Shown here piece by piece: positions 6,705-14,000 of a stretch of 24,753 bases of DNA; position 1 is the stretch's first letter; every line of letters begins with the position of its first letter. The position numbers were made by a program, and so were the translations under genes. The notes beneath the pieces are model-generated. The model saw only the letters and a program-made list of their open reading frames with translations. It was not told where the DNA came from and searched no databases. This DNA comes from a virus. The DNA lies in IMG/VR virus record IMGVR_UViG_3300038701_003675, positions 1 to 24,753 of that record; one strand, written 5' to 3'.

Positions 6705-7377
6705 AAATATTTTCTACTATATTCTCGCAGTAATTTGTGCAACCTCTCTCTTTTCTTTTGAATTCTTTCCTGATGAAACAATTCAGCATAAAGAAGCAAC
6801 TGAATTGTGGAGATCAAGTAAAAAAGAAAGAACAAAAGCTTTATCTAAAGTTAAAGAATTAGCAAAAGGCTCACCAGAATATGTTGCTTATGTTGAAGCA
6901 GCGTCCAAAACTAATTTATCGTACGAGAAACTTAAACAAGTGAGAAAGGATGATAAATTTTTTGGCTTCTCTAATAAGCAACAGTTTTTTGGGGAGTTTG
7001 GTCCTATGCTCTGTTTTTTCATATACGCAATCTTTAATTTATTTAGATCTTTTTATTTTGAAAGAAAAAACTTAGGAGTTAAAATATTTCATGGGATTAT
7101 CATATCTGGTACGTTATTTTATTTCTTCTGGATTTTTCAAAGGTTTCAAGATTTCAGTAAGGCAACATATTATTTAATGACTTTTGTGTCTGCTGGAATA
7201 ATTGTTTTAGCTGTTTATTTAATCACAAAGTACCAAGACCACTATATTAATATTTTAAAGAAAAATTTCCGGGACCTAGCAATTTTCAGTATTAAAAATA
7301 CCAAAGAAGAAAAAAAGGAAGAAGCATTAAGTTTGATAAAGAAAATTACTAAAGAAAAAGAAACAGCTTTAAAGTAA
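6604..7377 (+). CDS. Uncharacterised four-helix inner-membrane protein
   Basis: 257 aa if translated from the ATG at 6604, which lies 101 bases inside the lipoprotein gene in the +1 frame; a TTG at 6631 is the only later alternative before the first membrane segment. The first 33 residues are lysine-rich and compositionally odd, being a frame-shifted reading of the lipoprotein tail. Hydrophobic segments lie at about residues 36-54, 134-152, 163-181 and 188-207. Between the first two is a charged 75-residue loop (KEATELWRSSKKERTKAL), and a Lys/Glu-rich cytoplasmic tail ends the protein. No family was recognised. It is followed four bases later by the first small paralog, so the two are probably coexpressed. 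Confidence 0.6.
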   Translation: MKQSYKHKQLTKTTRLIQEGQDKEGKKEKTKKVRNIFYYILAVICATSLFSFEFFPDETIQHKEATELWRSSKKERTKALSKVKELAKGSPEYVAYVEAASKTNLSYEKLKQVRKDDKFFGFSNKQQFFGEFGPMLCFFIYAIFNLFRSFYFERKNLGVKIFHGIIISGTLFYFFWIFQRFQDFSKATYYLMTFVSAGIIVLAVYLITKYQDHYINILKKNFRDLAIFSIKNTKEEKKEEALSLIKKITKEKETALK

Positions 7378-7381
7378 AAAA

Positions 7382-7606
7382 ATGCGTGAAGAGAAAAAGT
7401 TACAAGATATAACGTTAGAATTGTTAAAGGCCATTAGTTCAGAGGAGTTATCAGAAGATTTACAAGAAATTTTTATCGGTTACTTATCTTCTGAGGCATC
7501 TGATAATACAGTGCAAAGAACAAAAAACGTAAGTACATATTTTAAAATACAGACGTTCTTAAGAAAAGTAGGGCGCTTGAAAAGTATCAATCGGTGGTCG
7601 AATTAA
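7382..7606 (+). CDS. Small soluble accessory protein, copy 1 of a paralogous pair
   Basis: 74 aa, soluble, helix-rich, no export signal. It is paralogous to the gene at 8395-8631. In a hand alignment without gaps, residues 25-69 here and 28-72 there share 21 of 45 positions, including EDL, IF-x-GYLSSE, SD, STY and FL. No known domain was recognised; the spacing of the invariant GYLSSE and STY blocks suggests a small helical bundle or adaptor. It starts 4 bases after the four-helix membrane protein, probably in one transcript. Its function may relate to either the membrane protein or the response regulator. Confidence 0.6.
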   Translation: MREEKKLQDITLELLKAISSEELSEDLQEIFIGYLSSEASDNTVQRTKNVSTYFKIQTFLRKVGRLKSINRWSN

Positions 7607-7659
7607 TTTTTTAAGAACTTCTTTTCTTGATATATTTGATGAACATCAAATTTAAAATT

Positions 7660-8172
7660 ATGAGACATCTAATATTTTCATTTCTATTGATACTTTCTAG
7701 TTATAGTTTTTCTCAAAAGAAGGTAGAAAAACTTAAAGAATATAAAGCTAATAATGGGGTTACCTATAAAATAGGAGATTCTATAAAATTAAATAAGGGA
7801 TCAAACTTCAACGGATCCTTTAATTATGTTATGATTGGTGGTTGGGCAGTTTCAATGAATGCTGAACAAAATAAGCTCCCATCAACAAACCAAGGTTTAA
7901 TTCTAACAGTAAAGAAAATCCGAAAGTATAACCGAAAAAGATATAAGGGCGTTATTTTTACTGTTGGAGGAGGGAATATCACTAATTATTTGTTAATGAT
8001 AAATGAAGCAATTGAAGCATGCGAAATTACTCCTTGCTCTGAAAAAAACTCATTTTCTGGTTCAGAAAGTAAGTATGATAAGTTGAAAAAGCTTAAAGAA
8101 CTCCTTGATTCTGGAGCTATCACAAAGGAAGAATTTGAGAAGGAAAAGAAAAAGATTCTTAAAGAAAACTAA
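7660..8172 (+). CDS. Exported protein with C-terminal SHOCT domain
   Basis: 170 aa from the ATG at 7660, chosen because it places a standard signal peptide at the N-terminus (MRHLIFSFLLILSSYSFSQ); an ATG at 7639 and a TTG at 7627 give longer, less natural ends. The mature domain is basic and beta-rich (GVTYKIGDSIKLNKGSNFNG). The last 32 residues form a SHOCT domain (KLKKLKELLDSGAITKEEFE), a short helical unit often found at the ends of proteins and thought to aid oligomerisation. An envelope location is expected. It lies between the two small paralogs and ends 31 bases before a strong terminator. The target or partner is unknown. Confidence 0.75.
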   Translation: MRHLIFSFLLILSSYSFSQKKVEKLKEYKANNGVTYKIGDSIKLNKGSNFNGSFNYVMIGGWAVSMNAEQNKLPSTNQGLILTVKKIRKYNRKRYKGVIFTVGGGNITNYLLMINEAIEACEITPCSEKNSFSGSESKYDKLKKLKELLDSGAITKEEFEKEKKKILKEN

Positions 8173-8203
8173 CTCATGGAAATACCTTATTTCATAATCT
8201 AAG

Positions 8204-8236
8204 TCGACATAATATCTTTATTGTGTCGATTTTTTT
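8204..8236 (+). terminator. Rho-independent terminator after the SHOCT gene
   Basis: A ten-pair stem with one G-T pair, TCGACATAAT (8204-8213) with ATTGTGTCGA (8220-8229), loop ATCTTT, followed by seven T residues. It ends transcription just before the structured element. Confidence 0.85.
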
Positions 8237-8237
8237 G

Positions 8238-8245
8238 TATGTTTG
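8238..8245 (+). promoter_or_regulatory. Perfect TAnnTTTG -7 box upstream of the structured RNA
   Basis: TATGTTTG matches the Bacteroidota -7 consensus exactly. No good -33 TTTG sits at the usual spacing; the nearest TTG (8221-8223) is too close. Initiation about seven bases downstream would put the RNA 5' end near 8250-8253, at the first strand of the long stem. The ten bases TATGTTTGTG recur at 18318-18327 in the immunity region. Confidence 0.4.
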
Positions 8246-8248
8246 TGA

Positions 8249-8382
8249 TGCAAGAATGTTTTAGGAGAAATCCGAAAAACAATTATTTACGATAAGAGTT
8301 TACCTATGGGTAGCTAATCCGAAAGGCTAGCAGTCTGTTCCTTGAACATTCTTGCAACCCTAAGGGTAAACTCGCATACAAA
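8249..8382 (+). ncRNA. Candidate pseudoknotted structured RNA (leader or small RNA)
   Basis: Two long perfect inverted repeats interlock. TGCAAGAATGTT (8249-8260) pairs with AACATTCTTGCA (8345-8356), and GAGTTTACC (8296-8304) pairs with GGTAAACTC (8365-8373), with a further GGGT/ACCC helix (8308-8311, 8357-8360). Because the strand order is A-B-A'-B', both can form together only as a pseudoknot. Two hairpins have GAAA tetraloops: GGA-GAAA-TCC (8264-8273) and GCTA-AT-CC-GAAA-GG-C-TAGC (8313-8331). A small GTTC/GAAC hairpin (8337-8347) competes with the long stem. TTTGTATG (8234-8241) can also pair with CATACAAA (8375-8382), though it overlaps the promoter box. The GNRA-type loops occur only when read on this strand. 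It may be a cis-acting leader of the 8395 gene or a separate RNA; I could not match it to a known class. Confidence 0.65.
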
Positions 8383-8394
8383 TTAATTTTCGAC

Positions 8395-8631
8395 ATGCAA
8401 GAAGAAAATCAAAGTGAAAAAGCATTGGAGTTAGTAAAAAAATTATTCTCTCAATGCACAGCTATAGATTTAAGAGAAGATTTGAACCAAATATTTTATG
8501 GGTATTTATCTTCTGAAATTTCAGATAGTCAAAGAGAGCGATCTTTGAAATCTAGTACCTATCTTAGTTTGATAGATTTTTTAACTAGAATGTCTAACTT
8601 ACCAAAAATTGATAGCCGTGATCGATTATAA
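8395..8631 (+). CDS. Small soluble accessory protein, copy 2 of a paralogous pair
   Basis: 78 aa, the paralog of the 7382-7606 product; shared blocks include EDL, IF-x-GYLSSE, SD, STY and FL. The two copies differ at the N-terminus and C-terminus and have diverged well beyond recent duplication. The ATG lies 12 bases after the last strand of the structured element, so that element would form most of its 5' leader. No Shine-Dalgarno sequence is visible, as is usual in this phylum. The end overlaps the next gene by 14 bases if that one starts at the GTG at 8618. Function unknown. Confidence 0.65.
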   Translation: MQEENQSEKALELVKKLFSQCTAIDLREDLNQIFYGYLSSEISDSQRERSLKSSTYLSLIDFLTRMSNLPKIDSRDRL

Positions 8632-8854
8632 AGAAGAAGTTAAAAAGCTTATATTAGAGAAATATTGTCCTGCGGATCCAGACTCTAATGAAGTAGAAAA
8701 AACCACAGAAGATTTAGTAAGTAGTTTTCAAAAGGTGATTCCGCACAAAGCCATAGACGGTCATGTAGTCTATCAAGCTCTTACAGAGCTAGGATATAAG
8801 CCAAAAGAACAAGAACCTTTGGTCTTTATGTGGTATTTTAAAAGAAAAACCTAG
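8618..8854 (+). CDS. Small uncharacterised protein ending in a WYF-K/R motif
   Basis: 78 aa from the GTG at 8618 (a TTG at 8609 is the alternative), overlapping the end of the second small paralog. Acidic and helix-rich, with no export signal. Its C-terminal half (DGHVVYQALTELGYKPKEQE, then PLVFMWYFKRK) resembles small proteins I recall from Bacteroidota mobile elements, with no function that I know. Non-ATG start and overlap point to translational coupling. It is the last gene of the accessory cassette: a strong terminator begins 20 bases after the stop. Confidence 0.6.
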   Translation: MIDYKEEVKKLILEKYCPADPDSNEVEKTTEDLVSSFQKVIPHKAIDGHVVYQALTELGYKPKEQEPLVFMWYFKRKT

Positions 8855-8873
8855 AACAATAATTTAGTTTAAT

Positions 8874-8904
8874 AAAAAGCACGCTTTTACAGTGTGCTTT
8901 TTTT
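8874..8904 (+). terminator. Rho-independent terminator closing the accessory cassette
   Basis: An 11-pair stem AAAAAGCACGC (8874-8884) with GTGTGCTTTTT (8892-8902), loop TTTTACA, and a T-rich end. Confidence 0.85.
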
Positions 8905-8957
8905 ATGTCCTTTTTTTTCGATAGTTGCATTTGCATCTTGCTATAAATTTTGGTAAG

Positions 8958-9446
8958 ATGAGTGTATCTCCTGGACAAAAAGAAATCAGACTCCAAGAAC
9001 GTAGAATCGGTCAGAAAGCAGCAAAAGCTGTCGAAGTATTCGTCCATAGAAAAATCGGTAGAACTCTAACAATTAGAAATAAAGGAGGTGTCGATGATAA
9101 CGGAAGAGTAATGAAGCCGATCATGGAGGCAACAAAAGTTAGAGCAAAAACCGGAACGCACAGACTTTTAGGGTTAAACCTTACTTCAAACAAATACGGT
9201 TTTATTCAACATTACGGAGCATCAACCACGAGAATAGAGCATACAGTATTGCTTTCCAACGATACTAGCTTTGTCAGACAATCTCATCCTTTCCAATTAA
9301 AAAGTAAAGACATTTTTGAAAACATCTACCAAGAAAGTGGTGCTTTAGAAATATTGTCAGAAGGCTTATCTGAAACCAGAACTAAAGCTGTGAAGATATA
9401 TATAAGAGGCATTGTGGTAGAATTAAACAAACAAGATGGCAGGTAA
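8958..9446 (+). CDS. Virion morphogenesis / tail completion-like protein
   Basis: 162 aa from the ATG at 8958; the frame opens earlier only through a TTG. Basic N-terminal helix (IRLQERRIGQKAAKAVEVFV), a central region with an IQHYG-type turn (KYGFIQHYGAS), and a longer amphipathic end. The size, basic start and 'x-x-x-Q-x-G' turn recall HK97 gp10 or Mu gpG-like morphogenesis proteins, but the match is weak. It overlaps the tape-measure start by 11 bases, which supports a tail-building job. Bases 8943-8955 contain AT-rich promoter-like sequence after the cassette terminator, so a new late transcript may begin here, with a very short leader. Confidence 0.55.
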   Translation: MSVSPGQKEIRLQERRIGQKAAKAVEVFVHRKIGRTLTIRNKGGVDDNGRVMKPIMEATKVRAKTGTHRLLGLNLTSNKYGFIQHYGASTTRIEHTVLLSNDTSFVRQSHPFQLKSKDIFENIYQESGALEILSEGLSETRTKAVKIYIRGIVVELNKQDGR

Positions 9447-12400
9447 AAACACCAACTTAAATCTTACTATCCGTATCAACGGAAAGGAAGTTAAGAACAC
9501 GCTGACTGGCGTGAAAAAAGAAATGAATAGGCTTAAAAAAGAAGTTGGTAAAGCTACTCGTGGAACCGAAGAGTATGAGAAAAAATCGAGAGAGTTAAGG
9601 AAAGTCAAGAAGATGTGGAAGGATATGAACGAGGAGATCAACGGAACCAACTCGTTACTTTCCAAAGTAAAAAAACATATTGGCCCTGTTGTCAAGCTTG
9701 TAACTGCAGCGTTTACCGTTGAGCGAGTGATCTCCTTCGTTAAAGGAGTGGCTGATAGTGTTAAAGAGTTGGTAAAAGTTAAGAAAGTAGTCAAACAACT
9801 TACCGGATTACAAGGGGAGCAATTAGACAGAACAGCAGCAAGAGTCAAGGCGTTGTCAGACAGTTTTGATCAAGACACTAAGAAAATGACTGAAGCTGCC
9901 AACAATCTATCCAAACAAATGAAGATAGATTTTGATGAAGCTTTAGATTTAATTGAACAAGGATTCCTTGATGGTGCAGATGCTAACGGTGATTTCTTGG
10001 ATAAAGTACGAGAATACCCGGCATTATTGAATGAAGCCGGATTGTCCGCAGACGAGGCAATCTCTTTAATGACTCAAGAAATAAAACAAGGGATTTACTC
10101 TGACAAAGGAGTTGATGCCATCAAAGAGGCAAATTTACGACTTCGAGAAATGCCAAAGTCCGCTCAAGAAGCATTGGATGCCATTGGTTTAAGTTCTAAA
10201 AATATTCAGAAAGAACTTCAAGAAGGCAGCAAAACGACTTTTGATGTTATTCAGCAAGTTTCTAAAAGAATGGCCACTCTTCCTCCTCAAAGCAAGCTTG
10301 TTGGTCAGGCCATTGCAGATATTTTTGGTGGTCCCGGAGAAGATGCTGGCTTGAGATACTTGTCTAATCTTCATAAGATAGACCTTTCATTAAATTCTAT
10401 TACGGCAAGTTCTCAAGAAACAACTAGGGCCAAGCAACTAGAGATTAAAGCGAATGAATCGTTGAATAATGTATGGGTTAAATTGACCGGAACAGGAAGT
10501 ACTCTTGCTACTATATACAACACTTTCAAACTAGGTCTCGCTGAGTTACTTGGCTGGATGACTGGAGTAAAAGATGAAGCTCTAGAAGCTAAGAATGCAT
10601 TTGAAGATCAGGCTAAAAATGTTGTGAACTTGCAAAAAAACTTAGTTCCTCTCTTGGATGAATATGACAAACTGAAATCCAAAACAAAGCTAAGTAAAGA
10701 AGAGCAAGAGCGACTAGAAACTGTTATTGGTAAAATAGGTAACATCGTACCAACGGCTATTACAGCGTTTGATGAATATGGTAAAGCATTGGATATTTCT
10801 TCTGATAAGGCCAGAGAGTTTATTGGAACTCAAAAAGCTTTGTTAAAGTATAGAAATGCCGAGTTGATAGAAGAAGAAACTGAAAAGTTACAGGAATTAA
10901 ATAAAGAACTTCAAGGCATCAATTCCACATTGAATAAGAGAAATAAAGATGGTGATATTGTTAGGACGGTCCATACATTTACAAAAACCGATCGCCTAAT
11001 TGTCTCTGAAGAAAAACTCTCTGGAAATGAGATTAAAAAATTACAAGCTAGAGCAGAAGAGATTCGACAATTACAACTTGGTGTTCAAGCTTCGTTAGAT
11101 GAGCATACCGGAGATTATCTTGACAAATTTATCAATGCTGAAAAGAAGAAAACGGAAAAAACTGCAGACGAAATTGCCGCTAGAAAGCTTCTTGAAGAAA
11201 CTGCAGCAAAGTTAAAATTAAAGGATTTTGAAAACCTCTCGGATGCCGAATTAAGGGTATTGATCGCCAAACAAATCGAAAAGAATAATGAGTTGGCCGG
11301 TATCAATAAAAAGAATTCTGAAAAAGAAGCGAAGGAAAGAGAAAAGAGATTGTTAAAAGAGCAAGCCTATCAAGATCAAGTATTGCTAGGGGCCAAATCA
11401 TTGTTGGAGCAAGAGCATGAAGCACACATGAAGCGCCTTGAGCAAGCGGGGTTATTTGATGAAAAGAAACTAAAACAAGGTAAGAGAGTTCTAAAAGAAT
11501 CAATAAAGACCAACAAAAAACAACAACAGGTTTTAGAAGTTCTTGAGGCTCAACACCAAGCTAAGATTGCAAAAATTGAACTCAATGCAACCAATAAGCA
11601 TTTAGCAGATAAAAAGAAAAAATACGAGTCAGAGAAAAACGCTCGAACTATAGCTTTTAATAATGAGTTATCTCAGATAAAAAACCTTGATGAAGCTAAA
11701 AAGAAACTGTCTCAAACGTTAAGTGACCACGAACTTGAAAAGATTAACACTTTTGAAGATGCTAAAAAAGCACTTAGAAGACAGCACGAAGCTGAAGAAC
11801 TCCAGAAGCAAGCAGAGTATTTACAATCAATTATAAATCTTTATACAACTGCTCTTAGTACCGGAGAAATCGAAGGTGTAAGTTTTGCAGACAAAATATT
11901 GACTCCAGAGCAGAAAGAAATTTTGAATGAACAGCTAGAGCAGGTTCGTTTAAAGCTTTCTGAGGTAAACACTGAGAAAAACAACTTATCCGGAAATAGT
12001 GGAGATACGGATTTTTCTGAATTAGGGGATGTGGACATTTTTGGATCCAGTCCGGAGCAATGGTCCAATGCTTTTTCAAACCTAGATAAAGCTAAAGAGA
12101 AAATATCTGCTGTGGAAGCTGTATTAACAGGGTTACAGCAAGCTTGGGGGATGTATAATCAATTCTTAGCCAACAATGACAAAAAACGTCTCAGAGAATT
12201 AGAAAAGCACAATCAAAGGGAAAAAGAAGAGCTTCAAAGAAAACTTGATCAAGGAATTATTAGTCAGGACGAATATAATGATGCAATAGAAGAGCTAGAT
12301 AATAATCTTGCTAGGAAACGAGCAGAGATTGAATACAAACAAGCAAAAAGAGAGAGAACTGCAGCGTTATTTAGCATTGCTTCACAAACTGCTTTAGGAA

Positions 12401-12933
12401 TTATGAGAGCAGTATCCACGTTTTGGATGACAGGAGGTATGCCTTGGGCTGGTATTATTGCTGCAATGGGAGCGTTACAAGCAGGTTTGGTTTTATCTGC
12501 TCCTCTACCGGATAGAGGGTACAAGGATGGAGGATATACAAAAAGTCTAGGATACAAAGATCACACCGGAGAAGATGTTGCAGGAGTTGTACACGATGGA
12601 GAATATGTGGTTCCAAAATTTGTAATGAATTCAACAGACCCCGCTATTCCTGTTGTGTTAAAATACCTTGAGCATAAAAGAAAAGAAAAACTAGGATACT
12701 TCAATACCGGAGGAAGCACGTCTACAACTCCGCCAGAATTTGAAGAAGAGAATGAGACAACAACTTTAAATGACAATAACGCTAATAATGAGTTATTAGT
12801 AGCTGTGCAAACATTAAATGGAATTTTAGAAACCGGAATTGAGGCTTTTTGGGTTGAGAGTTATGAAGATTTTGTCGCTAGAAAAGAAAAGCTAAAAGAA
12901 TTTGAAGATATATACAATAATACAAGACAATGA
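9436..12933 (+). CDS. Tail tape measure protein
   Basis: 1165 aa. The N-terminal 75 residues are a charged helix (RINGKEVKNTLTGVKKEMNR), followed by a hydrophobic stretch (about 76-96). Residues 110-320 fit the TP901-type tape-measure core: helices with EAANNLSKQM, GLSADEAISLM and AQEALDAIGLSSKNI, then IADIFGGPGEDAGLRYL. A long coiled-coil region with high Lys/Glu content follows (about 400-960), then a hydrophobic segment at about 975-1022 (IASQTALGIMRAV and GGMPWAGIIAAMGALQAG). Tape measures set tail length, and about 0.15 nm per residue would suggest a tail near 170-175 nm. It overlaps both neighbouring genes, consistent with one tail operon. Confidence 0.9.
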   Translation: MAGKNTNLNLTIRINGKEVKNTLTGVKKEMNRLKKEVGKATRGTEEYEKKSRELRKVKKMWKDMNEEINGTNSLLSKVKKHIGPVVKLVTAAFTVERVISFVKGVADSVKELVKVKKVVKQLTGLQGEQLDRTAARVKALSDSFDQDTKKMTEAANNLSKQMKIDFDEALDLIEQGFLDGADANGDFLDKVREYPALLNEAGLSADEAISLMTQEIKQGIYSDKGVDAIKEANLRLREMPKSAQEALDAIGLSSKNIQKELQEGSKTTFDVIQQVSKRMATLPPQSKLVGQAIADIFGGPGEDAGLRYLSNLHKIDLSLNSITASSQETTRAKQLEIKANESLNNVWVKLTGTGSTLATIYNTFKLGLAELLGWMTGVKDEALEAKNAFEDQAKNVVNLQKNLVPLLDEYDKLKSKTKLSKEEQERLETVIGKIGNIVPTAITAFDEYGKALDISSDKAREFIGTQKALLKYRNAELIEEETEKLQELNKELQGINSTLNKRNKDGDIVRTVHTFTKTDRLIVSEEKLSGNEIKKLQARAEEIRQLQLGVQASLDEHTGDYLDKFINAEKKKTEKTADEIAARKLLEETAAKLKLKDFENLSDAELRVLIAKQIEKNNELAGINKKNSEKEAKEREKRLLKEQAYQDQVLLGAKSLLEQEHEAHMKRLEQAGLFDEKKLKQGKRVLKESIKTNKKQQQVLEVLEAQHQAKIAKIELNATNKHLADKKKKYESEKNARTIAFNNELSQIKNLDEAKKKLSQTLSDHELEKINTFEDAKKALRRQHEAEELQKQAEYLQSIINLYTTALSTGEIEGVSFADKILTPEQKEILNEQLEQVRLKLSEVNTEKNNLSGNSGDTDFSELGDVDIFGSSPEQWSNAFSNLDKAKEKISAVEAVLTGLQQAWGMYNQFLANNDKKRLRELEKHNQREKEELQRKLDQGIISQDEYNDAIEELDNNLARKRAEIEYKQAKRERTAALFSIASQTALGIMRAVSTFWMTGGMPWAGIIAAMGALQAGLVLSAPLPDRGYKDGGYTKSLGYKDHTGEDVAGVVHDGEYVVPKFVMNSTDPAIPVVLKYLEHKRKEKLGYFNTGGSTSTTPPEFEEENETTTLNDNNANNELLVAVQTLNGILETGIEAFWVESYEDFVARKEKLKEFEDIYNNTRQ

Positions 12934-14000
12934 ATTACTTAGGAGATTACCAGAACAATACTATTTATGGCACTTCTGATAACAGACGAATAAAGATTGA
13001 GACTGTTGATGAAGCAAATTTTATCCATTGTGAAGTAACAGTGGACTTTAATGGGCTACAATGGGTTCACAACTTTGAAGTTCCGTTCTTCAATAATAAT
13101 GCCGAGTTCTATTTTGAGAACTACATCCATAGCATCATTATTCAAAACTTGACAGATACTACTGTATCTTCTGATCAATTAAGCATAACCTCTTTTGATA
13201 TTGCTTCCGTCAGTCTTGTTTTAAAGGAAATGAAGCAAAGTGAAGAACTTGATGAATTACAGTATGATTTTTATATGTCAATGGGAAGTTTCGACCCTAT
13301 TTCCTACATCAATATTCAAAACGGATCCAAACTACTGTTGCCAGCAATTAATTCAAAGTATATTACTCAAAAAGGAATTATTTCTTTTAGCTTTTTCTCC
13401 TCAGATCAGCCTGATAAGATTTTGGTCGACGTGAATAACAATGTCCAGGAGGTAAATGCTCCTATCAATAATTCTGGTTTATTCCTACATACAATATTTG
13501 CTCCTGTGAAATCAATTATTGGAGTAGGTGATGTGGCCTTTTCTCTTTCATTGAGATTTGCGAATAACTCTACTTTTTCTTTAGGTGATTTTATTATTAG
13601 CAATCGAGGTTTAGATCATTCTCATATCGTATATCAAAATCAATTTGGGACATTAACTTCTGCAGAGTTTACAGGATTGGTTGCTTTCACAGAAGAGTAT
13701 AAAATTGGAAACATTGTCAATACCAAAGACGGTTTTACTTCCTCAAAAACAAACAGTATTGAAACCAATAGTTTAAAGACTCTCAACACAGGTTTTATTC
13801 TAGATAATGCCAAATATAGCATGATTGAAGAATTGATAAGATCGTACAATATTCATTTCTTAGACGGTTCTGAACTTAAAAAAGTGATTCTAAAAGGAAA
13901 GCCTAAAATAAGACCATATATCACAGATAAGTACTTGAGACATGAAACATTAACATTTAAAGTATCAGAAAATGACCATATTTTATACAGAGGGTTTTAG
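12930..14000 (+). CDS. Distal tail-type protein downstream of the tape measure
   Basis: 356 aa, soluble, strongly beta-rich and acidic, starting in a 4-base ATGA overlap with the tape measure. No signal peptide, membrane segment or enzyme motif was seen. In siphoviruses the gene after the tape measure usually encodes the distal tail protein that forms the hub under the tail tube, and the size and fold type fit. The C-terminal 40 residues are basic (VILKGKPKIRPYITD) and end with YRGF. The end overlaps the next gene by 29 bases in another frame. I do not recognise the family by sequence. Confidence 0.6.
   Translation: MNYLGDYQNNTIYGTSDNRRIKIETVDEANFIHCEVTVDFNGLQWVHNFEVPFFNNNAEFYFENYIHSIIIQNLTDTTVSSDQLSITSFDIASVSLVLKEMKQSEELDELQYDFYMSMGSFDPISYINIQNGSKLLLPAINSKYITQKGIISFSFFSSDQPDKILVDVNNNVQEVNAPINNSGLFLHTIFAPVKSIIGVGDVAFSLSLRFANNSTFSLGDFIISNRGLDHSHIVYQNQFGTLTSAEFTGLVAFTEEYKIGNIVNTKDGFTSSKTNSIETNSLKTLNTGFILDNAKYSMIEELIRSYNIHFLDGSELKKVILKGKPKIRPYITDKYLRHETLTFKVSENDHILYRGF

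Noticed and set aside
8249-8373. Retron ncRNA or HDV-like ribozyme as identity of the structured element
   Set aside because: No reverse transcriptase gene is near, and the stem lengths, the inserted hairpin and the missing P4/catalytic region do not fit HDV. Topology alone is not enough.
9423-9848. 141-aa minus-strand reading frame inside the tape-measure gene
   Set aside because: It lies wholly opposite a clearly coding gene, has a Leu/Ser/Thr/Phe-rich shadow composition and no domain.
12264-12557. 97-aa minus-strand reading frame with Pro-rich start
   Set aside because: It mirrors the hydrophobic end of the tape measure; no start context or family.
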